Notes under the pieces: generated by a model
What the model was told of the DNA's origin: nothing
Databases searched by the model: none
The model's input: the letters and a program-made list of their open reading frames with translations, nothing else
Source of the DNA: Parcubacteria group bacterium
Lineage (GTDB): Bacteria > Patescibacteriota > JACQLU01
NCBI GenBank assembly: GCA_016203935.1
Contig: JACQLU010000030.1
Coordinates: 1 to 37,985 of the forward strand
DNA: 37,985 nt
Direction: 5' to 3'
Shown: positions 16,361 through 23,616 of the stretch, in pieces
Layout: every line of letters starts with the position of its first letter
How positions within the stretch are numbered: position 1 is the stretch's first letter
Program-made: the position numbers and the translations under genes

Positions 16361-16380
16361 AGTGTCTCTTGTCGTTTAAC

Positions 16381-17304
16381 ATGCTTGTTTCTGGTAAAGA
16401 CATTCTTATTCCAGCCTTCGAGCGGCGATATGCCGTCGGTGCTTTTAATGTCAACAACCTCGAAATTCTGCAAGCGATCATCGAGGCGGCGGTCGCCGAG
16501 CGATCGCCCGTGATTGTCCAAACGAGCGAGGGTGCGATTGCGTACGCGGGGATGGAGGAATTAGTTGAGATGATCACAGTTGCTGCCAATGAACACGATA
16601 TCCCGGTGGTCTTACACCTTGACCACGGAAAGAATCTTGAGGTAGTTGAGCAGGCGCTTGACTCCGGGTATACCTCGGTGATGTACGATGGTTCGGCGCT
16701 TCCCTTCGAGGAGAATGCGGCGAATACAAAGCGCGTGGTAGAGAAAGCCCACGCAAAAGGGATCTGGGTTGAGGCTGAACTTGGCGCGCTTCGCGGGGTT
16801 GAGGATTTCGTTTCGGTAGCAGAGCGTGACGCCACGTTTACCGATCCTAAGGAGGCCCGTGCGTTTGTGCAAGCGACTCACTGTGACGCCTTGGCCGTTG
16901 CCGTCGGAACTTCACACGGCGCATATAAGTTTAAAGGTGAGGCCCAGCTTGACTTTGCAAGACTTGCCAAGATCCACGAAATGGTTACCATTCCCCTCGT
17001 CCTCCACGGCGCGAGCGGTATCCCCCATGAACTTATCGAAAAAGCCGAAGCACATGGCGGAGAGTTCGGCGAGGCCCAAGGGGTTCCGGATGAGGCTATC
17101 AAAAAAGCGATCGCCCTCGGCATCGCCAAAATCAATATCGATTCAGATCTTAGGCTCGCTTTCACCGCGGGCCTACGGGTTACCCTTGATGAGAAGCCAG
17201 CCGAGTTTGATCCACGCAAAATCCTTGCCGGCGCGAAAGAACTTATAACCAAAGTAGTTCGTGCCAAGATACAACTTTTCGGTAGTTCCGGTAAAGCATA
17301 TTAG
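16381..17304 (+). CDS. fba: Class II (zinc) fructose-bisphosphate aldolase
   Basis: Cleaves fructose 1,6-bisphosphate into dihydroxyacetone phosphate and glyceraldehyde 3-phosphate, or the reverse; cytosolic, metal dependent. Protein of 307 aa from ATG 16381 (MLVSGKDIL); the ORF track TTG at 16369 is less likely. Motifs: YAVGAFNVNN at the N-terminus, VVLHLDHGKN with catalytic Asp and zinc His, VEAELGALRG, VGTSHGAYK and LVLHGASGIP with further zinc His residues, and KINIDSDLR. There is no SD. It follows the kinase gene and supplies the aldol step of the sugar-phosphate block. Confidence 0.95.
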   Translation: MLVSGKDILIPAFERRYAVGAFNVNNLEILQAIIEAAVAERSPVIVQTSEGAIAYAGMEELVEMITVAANEHDIPVVLHLDHGKNLEVVEQALDSGYTSVMYDGSALPFEENAANTKRVVEKAHAKGIWVEAELGALRGVEDFVSVAERDATFTDPKEARAFVQATHCDALAVAVGTSHGAYKFKGEAQLDFARLAKIHEMVTIPLVLHGASGIPHELIEKAEAHGGEFGEAQGVPDEAIKKAIALGIAKINIDSDLRLAFTAGLRVTLDEKPAEFDPRKILAGAKELITKVVRAKIQLFGSSGKAY

Positions 17305-17309
17305 TCATT

Positions 17310-17675
17310 TCACGAACGGAGGATTTCTTTCACTTTCTTCGCAATATCGCCCGCCGAGAGATTGGCTTTCACGAGGTAATCGGTCGCGCCAAGGGCCTTC
17401 CCTTTCGCAATATCCGCATCTTGCCCAAGGTTCGTGAGCATCATGATCGGAATCGCTTTGGTCGCCGGACTCTTTTTTAGTTCGGTGAGTACGGTAAATC
17501 CGTCCACTTTAGGCAGAATAATATCGAGAATGATGAGGGCGGGTTTCAATTTCTGCGCCTGGGTGAGTCCCTCTTCGCCGTCAATCGCGAGCGTCACCTC
17601 AAACCCCTCATTCGCGAGTTTCGTTTTTAAAATATTCCCTAAGAATTGGTCGTCTTCGACAAGTAATATATGCAT
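17310..17675 (-). CDS. Single-domain response regulator (CheY-like)
   Basis: Receiver-only protein of 121 aa. It has the acidic pair VEDD near residues 7-9, the phosphoacceptor Asp51 in LIILDIILPKVDG, Thr81 in MMLTNLG and Lys103 in YLVKANLS, so all conserved switch residues are present. No output domain, hence it must act by protein contact. Downstream of the histidine kinase gene on the same strand with a repeat block between; the two form a two-component pair. Its 3' end converges on the aldolase, 5 nt away. Confidence 0.93.
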   Translation of the reverse strand: MHILLVEDDQFLGNILKTKLANEGFEVTLAIDGEEGLTQAQKLKPALIILDIILPKVDGFTVLTELKKSPATKAIPIMMLTNLGQDADIAKGKALGATDYLVKANLSAGDIAKKVKEILRS

Positions 17676-17778
17676 ACTGATACTGGTAGATAGTTATAGA
17701 TACTGAGAGATACTCGTTATACGAACAATAAGTATCTACAAGTATCGGTCGCCTGTGGCGACCAAGTATCGATAAGTA
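17676..17778. repeat. family D degenerate repeat with inserted palindrome
   Basis: ATACTGATACTGGTAGATAG and AGTATCTACAAGTATC units, then the palindrome GGTCGCCTGTGGCGACC (17747-17763), then AAGTATCGATAAGTATC. The same repeat/palindrome order occurs at 4340-4385. Confidence 0.75.
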
Positions 17779-19092
17779 TCAATTTGTAGCTATTGGTAAC
17801 GTAATCGTCACGGTGGTTCCTTGATTCTCCTCTGATTCTATAGTAACGCTCCCCCCGTGGCCGTCAATGATGCGTTTGGTAAGGTAGAGACCAAGGCCAG
17901 AACCGATGTTCTCCTGTGAAGTGGCGTTGCGCGCCCTAAAAAAGCGCTCGAAAATCCGTTTCTGGTCGCCCTTAGGGATGCCGATCCCCTCGTCGCGTAT
18001 CGTGAGGAGAAACATTCTATGCTTACGTGAAACGCTGACCACGATTTTCTTTCCGCGTGGCGTATAGGTGAGTGCGTTATCGGCCACGTTCATGATCGCG
18101 TGTTTCACCGCAAGGGGGTTGACATTGAGGAGAGTCTCCCCAAGACCCGCGTCCTCGTTCCAGGTGAGGTGAAGTCCGCGCTCGACCGCGCCGGTCGTGA
18201 GAAATGTTTTGATCTCTTCAAGGAGTGCAGTCACTTTAACCGATTCGTGCGCCCTTGTCTCTTGATCAGCCATCCGCACCACACCCAGAAGTTCATCGAC
18301 AAACCGGAGCATCTTCGTATTGGCGCGTGCCCCGTGGATGAGAATATCACGCTGGGCATCGGTGAGTGTTCCGGCATCCCCGTCCAACAGGTATTGGAAC
18401 GCCCACTTCACTGCGGCGATCGGGGTCTTGAGTTGATGCGAGGCGAACGAGATGAACTCGTTCTTTTCCCGTTCGACTTTGGCGAGCTGTTTATTCACGG
18501 TGAGGAGCTTGGTAATGTAGTCCTCAACCTTCTGCCGTTGCGATTCGAGGTCAAACTGTTGAATTGCGTAGCGGCGGCTCTCAATGACAAAGAGCGAGAG
18601 CACGAGTGCTTCAAAAACCGTCATGCCGATCGCCGAGGGGCCGAGCCGGTACCAGTTATGGAGTCCCAGCGCGAGGGTCGCGAGTGTCAGCAGTATCGCG
18701 ATCTGTCGCTTGGTATAGAGGGAGAGGTCGGCCATCACCACGATAAGGACTAAGATAAAGAGCAAAAACCCGGCAAGCCTCGGCTCGATAAGCCACATTG
18801 TAAAGGTGATGAGGCCAAGGAATGCGGCGTCGATCACTACGTACCCCCAACGCACAAGGGGAATGCGGGGGAAGACGTAGTAGGTGACGGCGAGGAGTGC
18901 CACGAGCACAAAAAAGAGAAAAACCGTGCGTGTCTCCACGATCGGCTGGAAGAGAATGGCGACAAGCGCCACCACCGAGAGGAACGCGAGTCCGGTGAGG
19001 GTTGCCGAGACCACCTGCGTCCGGGGGATCACCGGCGTTGCTTCGGCCAATTTTTTATGGAGTGGGATCGGTGCTGGTGTAGGACTATCCAT
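17779..19092 (-). CDS. Membrane-bound sensor histidine kinase
   Basis: Protein of 437 aa. Seven or so hydrophobic segments occupy about residues 25-170, with short loops and no large extracytoplasmic sensor, so sensing is probably within the membrane. A coiled linker (about 178-212) leads to HisKA with the H-box FISFASHQLKTPIAAVKWAF. The ATPase domain shows N-box NVADNALTYTP, G1 RDEGIGIP, the F-box region FERFFRA and G2 GSGLGLYL. All catalytic elements are intact. It precedes its likely partner, the receiver gene at 17310-17675. No SD is seen at the start. Confidence 0.93.
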   Translation of the reverse strand: MDSPTPAPIPLHKKLAEATPVIPRTQVVSATLTGLAFLSVVALVAILFQPIVETRTVFLFFVLVALLAVTYYVFPRIPLVRWGYVVIDAAFLGLITFTMWLIEPRLAGFLLFILVLIVVMADLSLYTKRQIAILLTLATLALGLHNWYRLGPSAIGMTVFEALVLSLFVIESRRYAIQQFDLESQRQKVEDYITKLLTVNKQLAKVEREKNEFISFASHQLKTPIAAVKWAFQYLLDGDAGTLTDAQRDILIHGARANTKMLRFVDELLGVVRMADQETRAHESVKVTALLEEIKTFLTTGAVERGLHLTWNEDAGLGETLLNVNPLAVKHAIMNVADNALTYTPRGKKIVVSVSRKHRMFLLTIRDEGIGIPKGDQKRIFERFFRARNATSQENIGSGLGLYLTKRIIDGHGGSVTIESEENQGTTVTITLPIATN

Positions 19093-19156
19093 ACAAATCC
19101 ATCATACAATTAAGACCCTCCCATTGGCAAAATGCTCTTTTCCTGATAAAATGCAC

Positions 19157-19256
19157 TCGTGCCGTGAGCAATTCCAAATTCCAAAGTCCAAATGTCAAAT
19201 GAAGCTCGAAATCCAACATTTTGATATTTGAACTTTGGATTTTGACATTTAAACGT
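19157..19256. repeat. family C degenerate repeat, inverted arms
   Basis: ATTCCAAAGTCCAAATGTC and AAATCCAACATTTTGATATT with TTTGAACTTTGGATTTTGAC on the right; ends 2 nt before the aspS ATG. Confidence 0.75.
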
Positions 19257-21014
19257 ATGTCTTTCCCCATCTTGAGAGGTAGCTCTCTTCGCGAAACTGA
19301 AGTCGGCAAGAAGGTGACCGTCCACGGCTGGGTCCATTCTCGCCGCGACCACGGCGGTCTTATTTTTATTGACCTTAGGGACTTTGGCGGACTTTTACAG
19401 GTTGCGTTCCACCCGGAGTCGCATCCCGAGGTATTTAAACTCGCCGAATCAATCCGTTCTGAAGACGTCATCCGGGTAACCGGTACCCTCATTACCCGTC
19501 CCGCAAGCATGGTGAATCCCAAGCTTGCGACCGGCAAGGTGGAACTCACCGCCGAAGAACTTATCATTTTTTCTAAGGCGGCAACGCCTCCGTTTGAGGT
19601 GAGCGCCGATACGCTTTCGGTCAATGAAGAGACGCGGCTAAAGTATCGCTATCTTGATCTAAGAAGTGAGCGAATGCGCCGCAATATCCGTATGCGCCAC
19701 CGGGTGATTAAGTTTCTCCGCGACTATCTTGATAAAGAAGGATTTGTCGAGATTGAGACCCCCATCCTCACCAAGAGTACGCCCGAGGGTGCCCGCGATT
19801 TTCTCGTTCCTTCGCGCCTCCATCCCGGTTCGTTCTATGCCCTTCCCCAGTCGCCCCAGCAGTATAAGCAGCTTCTCATGGTGGGTGGCATAGAGCGCTA
19901 CTTTCAGATTGCGCGCTGCTTTCGCGATGAGGATCAGCGTGGCGACCGGCAAGCCGAGTTTACCCAGCTTGATATGGAGATGAGTTTTGTAGGCCGCGAC
20001 GATGTACTCATGCTTATCGAGGGGCTCTTTACCCAACTTGTCGAGACGCTCTATCCCGAGAAGAAGATCATGCAAAAACCGTGGCCGCGCCTTACCTATC
20101 ACGAGGTGATGGAGAAGTACGGCATCGATAAACCCGATATTCGTTTTGGTCTTGAACTCACCGATATTACCGAGCTTGCTCACGCGAGTGAGTTTAAAGT
20201 TTTTAAGGAAGCGAAGCTGGTTAAGGGGATTACGGCGGCGCAGAGCTTTTCGCGCAGCGAGATGGACGAGCTAGAAGCGTTTGCGAAAGAGGAAGGAGCC
20301 AAAGGGCTCGCGTCGGCCAAGGTGACCGCGGATGGCTTTGAATCGCAGATTGCAAAATATTTTTCTTTGGAATTACAAAAGAAGATCGCCACGGCGATGC
20401 AGGCGAAAGAAGGGGATACCCTCATGTGGGTGGCCGATGAGAAGTTTAAAGCGAATGAGGTGCTGGCAGCCTTACGCAATCATCTTGGCGATACACTAAA
20501 GCTGCGAGATCCAAACCTCCTCGCCTTTGCCTTTGTAGTTGATTTTCCGCTCTTTGAGGAAGGGAAACTGGAAAACGGCCACTTCGCGCCTTCGCATCAC
20601 ATGTTCACCATGCCCAAAGAGGAGGATCTCAAGCTTCTCGATACTGACCCAGCCAAAGCGCGATCGTATCAGTACGACTTTGTCTTGAATGGTTACGAGG
20701 TGGGTGGGGGGAGTATTCGTATTCATGATCCAAAGATTCAGGAGAAGATTTTTTCTTTGATCGGTTTCACCGAAAAAGAGAAGCAGTACTTCTCGCACAT
20801 GCTCAAGGCATTTTCTTACGGCGTCCCTCCCCACGGCGGTATCGCGCCGGGCATTGATCGGCTCCTCATGATTTTACAAAACGAACCCAATATCCGCGAG
20901 GTAATCGCCTTTCCCAAAAACCAAACCGCCCAAGACCTCATGATGGATGCACCTTCGTGGGTCAGCGAGGAGCAACTACGCGAACTTTCCATAAAAGTTA
21001 CCAAACGCGAATAG
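19257..21014 (+). CDS. aspS: Aspartyl-tRNA synthetase
   Basis: Charges tRNA-Asp with aspartate. Class II enzyme of 585 aa, bacterial type: N-terminal OB fold (about 1-105; VTVHGWVHSRRDHGGLIFIDLRD), catalytic core with motif 2 FRDEDQRGDRQAEFTQLDMEM, a GAD-like insert (about 300-410) and motif 3 in HGGIAPGIDRLLMIL. The ATG at 19257 (MSFPILRGSSLRE) is chosen because the upstream extension translates repeat DNA. No SD. Whether it also charges tRNA-Asn cannot be told by eye. It is the last core gene before the large accessory island. Confidence 0.96.
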   Translation: MSFPILRGSSLRETEVGKKVTVHGWVHSRRDHGGLIFIDLRDFGGLLQVAFHPESHPEVFKLAESIRSEDVIRVTGTLITRPASMVNPKLATGKVELTAEELIIFSKAATPPFEVSADTLSVNEETRLKYRYLDLRSERMRRNIRMRHRVIKFLRDYLDKEGFVEIETPILTKSTPEGARDFLVPSRLHPGSFYALPQSPQQYKQLLMVGGIERYFQIARCFRDEDQRGDRQAEFTQLDMEMSFVGRDDVLMLIEGLFTQLVETLYPEKKIMQKPWPRLTYHEVMEKYGIDKPDIRFGLELTDITELAHASEFKVFKEAKLVKGITAAQSFSRSEMDELEAFAKEEGAKGLASAKVTADGFESQIAKYFSLELQKKIATAMQAKEGDTLMWVADEKFKANEVLAALRNHLGDTLKLRDPNLLAFAFVVDFPLFEEGKLENGHFAPSHHMFTMPKEEDLKLLDTDPAKARSYQYDFVLNGYEVGGGSIRIHDPKIQEKIFSLIGFTEKEKQYFSHMLKAFSYGVPPHGGIAPGIDRLLMILQNEPNIREVIAFPKNQTAQDLMMDAPSWVSEEQLRELSIKVTKRE

Positions 21015-21042
21015 ACGCCAATTGGAACGCGAATTCACGCGA

Positions 21043-21098
21043 AGTAACTCCTCTCCGTTTCCCCTCTTAATATAAGAGGGGATGTAAGGGGAGTTACT
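21043..21098. repeat. nested double hairpin AGTAACTCC...CCCCTCTTA...TAAGAGGGG...GGAGTTACT
   Basis: AGTAACTCC (21043-21051) pairs with GGAGTTACT (21090-21098), and inside it CCCCTCTTA (21061-21069) pairs with TAAGAGGGG (21073-21081). Related nested hairpins lie near 23325, 26551 and 36300. Confidence 0.75.
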
Positions 21099-21109
21099 CT
21101 CTTAGTTTC

Positions 21110-21138
21110 TTGACAGAAATCAGCCAATATACTATAGT
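21110..21138 (+). promoter_or_regulatory. Sigma-70/A type promoter
   Basis: TTGACA (21110-21115), 17-bp spacer, TATAGT (21133-21138); start predicted near 21145. Confidence 0.8.
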
Positions 21139-21144
21139 GCACCC

Positions 21145-21411
21145 TGCAATGCCCCTCGGGATGCAGAAGGCATCCTTGGCCAGGGGCTTGCGAGGTGAGC
21201 GACCTGTCCCTCGCCACCCGCGTTTGTCGGGTCGGGCTTTCAGGGATGGTGGGCGTAGGGGCCCACGTACCCTGCGGGACAGGTCGCAGAAACAAGGGAG
21301 GGGTTGATTTCTTTGCCCCCGGCACCTTCCAAGGCGCCTTGGGTGGCATAACGCCCCTCCCCAACGATAGTGCCGGCGCTGCTGCAGTAAGCGCCGGCCA
21401 TTTCTTTCCTC
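21145..21411 (+). ncRNA. candidate structured RNA with 12-bp long-range stem
   Basis: About 265 nt. CTGCA/TGCAG opens the RNA. GCGACCTGTCCC (21199-21210) pairs perfectly with GGGACAGGTCGC (21276-21287), enclosing ACCCG/CGGGT and TGGGC/GCCCA. GGGAGGGG (21296-21303) pairs with CCCCTCCC (21354-21361), enclosing CCAAGG/CCTTGG. The end is a strong hairpin GCCGGCGCT/AGCGCCGGC (21372-21398) followed by a T-rich CATTTCTTTCC. Overall plan and length match the RNA at 6804-7068. ORFs in the track here overlap all these stems, so coding is unlikely. Confidence 0.6.
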
Positions 21412-21517
21412 TCCCCACCTCCTTCCCTCTTACCTTTTATGGTCAAAAGGGCGTCTCGGAACCCGTTGCCACATAGCAACATTACGGTTCCTGCCAGTAC
21501 GACAACTGGCATTCTTA

Positions 21518-21625
21518 TTTTCCGCGACTATCCGCGTTTAGATCCGCGATAATCCGCTTCTAGACGGACATTTGGTCATTAGGATTTGTTTAGGCATTAG
21601 GAATTAGTCATTAGGCATTTTCATG
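21518..21625. repeat. family F (TCCGCGTTTAGATCCGCG) and family A repeats
   Basis: CCGCGACTATCCGCGTTTAG and ATCCGCGATAATCCGC units followed by GTCATTAGGATTTGTTTAGG and AATTAGTCATTAGGCATTTT. Around these the segment 21412-21680 contains no supportable gene. Confidence 0.6.
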
Positions 21626-21684
21626 GAGAATGGCTTATTCTAGCCGTTTTTCAACCGGTACAGGTAGACCTACCCCCTAAGGTA

Positions 21685-21713
21685 TTGACAAGATTGTGAT
21701 GGTGTGCTATATT
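21685..21713 (+). promoter_or_regulatory. Sigma-70/A type promoter
   Basis: TTGACA (21685-21690), 17-bp spacer, TATATT (21708-21713). Confidence 0.8.
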
Positions 21714-21719
21714 GTGTCG

Positions 21720-21921
21720 TCATGATCGAAATGGATGTAGAGGACGCAGCGAAAAGGCACCTTTACAACCTACCAGAAATGCCCCAAGCCGCTTAGCGGT
21801 GTAAGGCGTGATTCCGAGCGGAACACTTCTTGGGAGAGAAGGTGATCCGCGAGAATACTGGTGTTAGTAATACCTGCATTTACAAGGGCAGGTTGGGATC
21901 TCTCCCAACCTGCCCTTTTTG
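21720..21921 (+). ncRNA. candidate structured RNA, about 200 nt
   Basis: Runs from a strong promoter to a very strong terminator: AGGGCAGGTTGGGA (21885-21898) pairs with TCCCAACCTGCCCT (21903-21916), then TTTTT. Internal stems: CCGC/GCGG, GCGGA-ACACTTCT / AGAAGGTG-ATCCGC with one bulge, and GGTGTT/AATACC. An ATG at 21722 opens a 24-codon frame (MIEMDVEDAAKRHL...) but would need leaderless translation, so I treat the unit as RNA first. Not matched to a known class by eye. Confidence 0.55.
21885..21921 (+). terminator. Rho-independent terminator
   Basis: 14-bp perfect stem with TCTC-type loop and a T-tract. Confidence 0.9.
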
Positions 21922-21954
21922 GTCTCTCTAAAATATTTAATCCTGTGGCTTCTG

Positions 21955-22080
21955 ACCAATACTGGTCGCCTAAGGCGACGAGTACAAGCGGTCAGATCCG
22001 CAGGCTGACTGGTTTGGTAAGTATCTGCGTAGTTCCGCGTTTAGATCTGCGTGGTTCTGCGTTCAGATATTCTCTTGGGT
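21955..22080. repeat. palindrome GGTCGCCTAAGGCGAC and family F repeat
   Basis: The palindrome (21964-21979) is followed by GTCAGATCCGCAGGCTGAC and by TGCGTAGTTCCGCGTTTAG / ATCTGCGTGGTTCTGCG units. Confidence 0.6.
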
Positions 22081-22156
22081 TACACCGCCCATAGCGCGAT
22101 ACGCGCGTTGCATGAGAGAGAATACACCAAATCCTTCGACCTGCGGATGAGAGGAG

Positions 22157-22293
22157 CAGCGCGTCGAGCGTGTTAAGAAAGGAGGCAAACTCGACGCAAG
22201 GAAGAAGCGGCAAAAGTCTGTCCGGGGACGACGAGCGGCGATCGCAAATCAACATTCGCCACAATCGTTAATTCCACCCCGGCAGACTGGGAG
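22157..22293 (+). promoter_or_regulatory. structured leader of gene 22298
   Basis: GCGTCGAG pairs with CTCGACGC, holding an unused AAGGAGG in its loop. Further on, AGTCTG-CCGGGG (22215-22227, one bulge) pairs with CCCCGGCAGACT (22277-22288), whose 3' end touches the SD GGGAG at 22289-22293. Inside it GGCGA pairs with TCGCC. Confidence 0.55.
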
Positions 22294-22297
22294 TATC

Positions 22298-22489
22298 GTG
22301 GCCCGTTTTGTCACATCATATGACGGTCGGTATGACAGTGAGGAACGGAGACTGGCGGCTCATGACAGAGAAGCCGCCGACCTCCGTCGCGGGGGATCAG
22401 CGCGTATCATGAAAGAAATCCCGCCAGCTGGCCCCCGCGGAATCCTCGTAACCTTTGCGCGCTTTCAGGTCGCCACCGGCGGGTGGTGA
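22298..22489 (+). CDS. Small hypothetical protein, GTG start
   Basis: Protein of 63 aa (MARFVTSYDGRYDSEERRLA). The GTG lies 4 nt after GGGAG, at the foot of a long leader stem. The N-terminal half is strongly charged (RYDSEERRLAAHDREAADLRR) and probably helical; the rest is Gly/Pro-containing. Not recognised. It ends 15 nt before a strong terminator, so it forms a separate unit. Coding status is plausible, not certain, because the sequence also folds well as RNA. Confidence 0.5.
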   Translation: MARFVTSYDGRYDSEERRLAAHDREAADLRRGGSARIMKEIPPAGPRGILVTFARFQVATGGW

Positions 22490-22504
22490 GCGACCACAAC
22501 CCCA

Positions 22505-22545
22505 CGGGTGGGAGACCACAAATCTCCCACCCGCACTCTTTCTCT
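22505..22545 (+). terminator. Rho-independent terminator or GC-rich separator hairpin
   Basis: CGGGTGGGAGA (22505-22515) pairs with TCTCCCACCCG (22523-22533), then CACTCTTTCTCT. An AT-rich SD hairpin follows at once. Confidence 0.8.
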
Positions 22546-22582
22546 AAAGTTTGAAAAAAGTTTCAAGCTTTTGAGAAGGAGG
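22542..22582 (+). promoter_or_regulatory. SD-adjacent leader hairpin
   Basis: CTCTAAAGTTTGAAA (22542-22556) pairs at 14 of 15 positions with TTTCAAGCTTTTGAG (22561-22575), loop AAAG. AAGGAGG follows directly. Confidence 0.7.
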
Positions 22583-22586
22583 AATA

Positions 22587-22601
22587 ATGAAACGATGTTG
22601 A
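22587..22601 (+). CDS. mini-ORF of four codons (MKRC)
   Basis: ATG AAA CGA TGT TGA, 4 nt after AAGGAGG and an SD-adjacent hairpin. The stop overlaps the -35 box (TTGACA) of the next promoter. A four-residue product is too short for a protein; the frame may be regulatory, a remnant, or chance. Confidence 0.35.
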   Translation: MKRC

Positions 22602-22627
22602 CAGGCCGGGGCGCGGCGGCCTATAAA
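22598..22627 (+). promoter_or_regulatory. Sigma-70/A type promoter
   Basis: TTGACA (22598-22603), 18-bp GC-rich spacer, TATAAA (22622-22627). Confidence 0.65.
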
Positions 22628-22633
22628 AATTCC

Positions 22634-22776
22634 GCGCCATCACTTCCCTATAGTCATAATGAAGTTTTTCTACAAACAGTCATCTCTTAACCCTGAGCTC
22701 TGACCTCTGAGCCAATGAAGGGAGGCAGAAACGAGTGCGTACAAGCATTGTTGCAAACTACGCATTCTTTTCTTCC
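22634..22776 (+). ncRNA. candidate short RNA or short-peptide transcript
   Basis: About 140 nt from the promoter to a hairpin GAGTGCGTA (22733-22741)/TACGCATTC (22759-22767) followed by TTTTCTTCC. Frames of 10 codons (MKFFYKQSSL) and 44 codons (MKGGRNECVQ...) exist, but neither has a clear SD. Nature uncertain. Confidence 0.4.
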
Positions 22777-23205
22777 TCTCGGAAATTATCCCCATAGTGC
22801 GGACAACACCGGGTTATACCCCGGAGGCCTCCAAATGAGGCAATATTGAGCCGCACTCGGGATATGGGAAGAGAGGGAAGACCTCCGAGACACCTGACTC
22901 CAAAATTGACGAACGGAGCAGGCAAACAGATAAGGAGGATTAAACTACAGGAAAGGAGGGTTATGCCATTCCTGTAGTTGAAATCACTGGCCAGCGCGGT
23001 GGCCTGACTAAGACCGCGCACTCAACTGCCTTAGACCGCCACGCAGCGGTCGCCCCGAGGCATTGTATCGGGAAGCCGTGGCTCCGGCCTACGAAGCGGG
23101 TGGGAGCCACAAAGGGTCGGATGAAGGCCTCCGAGAGGCCACCGTAGTCCGACCTACCACCCAGCGCAGTTGCCTGATCATCAACTGCGCTGGGAACCTT
23201 TTCTA
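22771..23205 (+). ncRNA. highly structured region ending in a terminator
   Basis: CCTCTC/GAGAGG with AGTGCGG/CCGCACT closes a first domain (about 22776-22882) containing CCGGG/CCCGG. Then follow the SD/start hairpin at 22943-22979, CGCGGT/ACCGCG, GACCGC/GCGGTC, GTGGCTCC/GGGAGCCAC and GGTCGGA/TCCGACC enclosing AGGCCTC/GAGGCC. The end is CCCAGCGCAGTTG (23160-23172)/CAACTGCGCTGGG (23182-23194) then CCTTTTCT. CCAGCGC-GT-GCCTGA occurs twice, in two of the hairpins. One long RNA or several cannot be decided. Confidence 0.5.
22963..22977 (+). CDS. mini-ORF of four codons (MPFL) inside a hairpin
   Basis: ATG CCA TTC CTG TAG follows AAAGGAGGG. AACTACAGGAA (22943-22953) pairs perfectly with TTCCTGTAGTT (22969-22979), so the SD and start codon sit in the loop and the stop codon in the stem. 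Confidence 0.35.
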   Translation: MPFL

Positions 23206-23223
23206 AGATTTGACTTTCTCGAC

Positions 23224-23290
23224 CGTCATTCTGAGGTCGCCTTAGGCGACCGAAGAATCTCGAGAGATCCTTCGTTTCACTCAGGATGAC
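23224..23290. repeat. interspersed palindrome GTCATTCTGAG...CAGGATGAC with nested insert
   Basis: GTCATTCTGA, then GGTCGCCTTAGGCGACC (23235-23251), then GAAGAATCTCGAGAGATCC and TCACTCAGGATGACC. The copy at 9190 lacks the inner palindrome. Confidence 0.75.
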
Positions 23291-23319
23291 CTTATGAGGA
23301 AGAAACGAGTTTTCGTAAG

Positions 23320-23535
23320 TCTCTCCCTCTTAATGTAAGAGGGAGTTGGAGGGAGTTATAACGAAGATTCTTTACATCCGCCGTCCCCGCTTCCTCTAAG
23401 TCCACTTCTGCGTTGTTCCGCGTATAGTTCTGCGTGGTTCGGCGCAATTCACGAAGTGAATTTGGCAAAAACCTCCCAACTTCCCTTTAATCCATTACAC
23501 TTAAGATAATGGATTGGAGGGAGGTAGAACACCCG
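23320..23535. repeat. nested hairpins and family F repeat
   Basis: CTCCCTCTTA/TAAGAGGGAG (about 23325-23345), then GAGGGAGTTAT; TCTGCGTTGTTCCGCGTATAG / TTCTGCGTGGTTC repeats; then CCTCCC...AATCCATTA / TAATGGATT...GGAGGGAGG (about 23475-23526). No gene seen. Confidence 0.6.
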
Positions 23536-23616
23536 CCGCGATCGGGTGAGTTCTGAATGTCATCACATATCGCGGTGTGGTGAGTAGTTCGTCGCCCATG
23601 AGGGCGGGGAGGCGCA

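Noticed and set aside
18100-18753. 217-aa plus-strand ORF
   Set aside because: Lies opposite the histidine kinase, whose catalytic boxes are intact; a shadow.
21110-21476. Small plus-strand ORFs (65 and 93 aa) in the 21.1-21.5 kb RNA
   Set aside because: They have no SD and are covered by long, perfect RNA stems.
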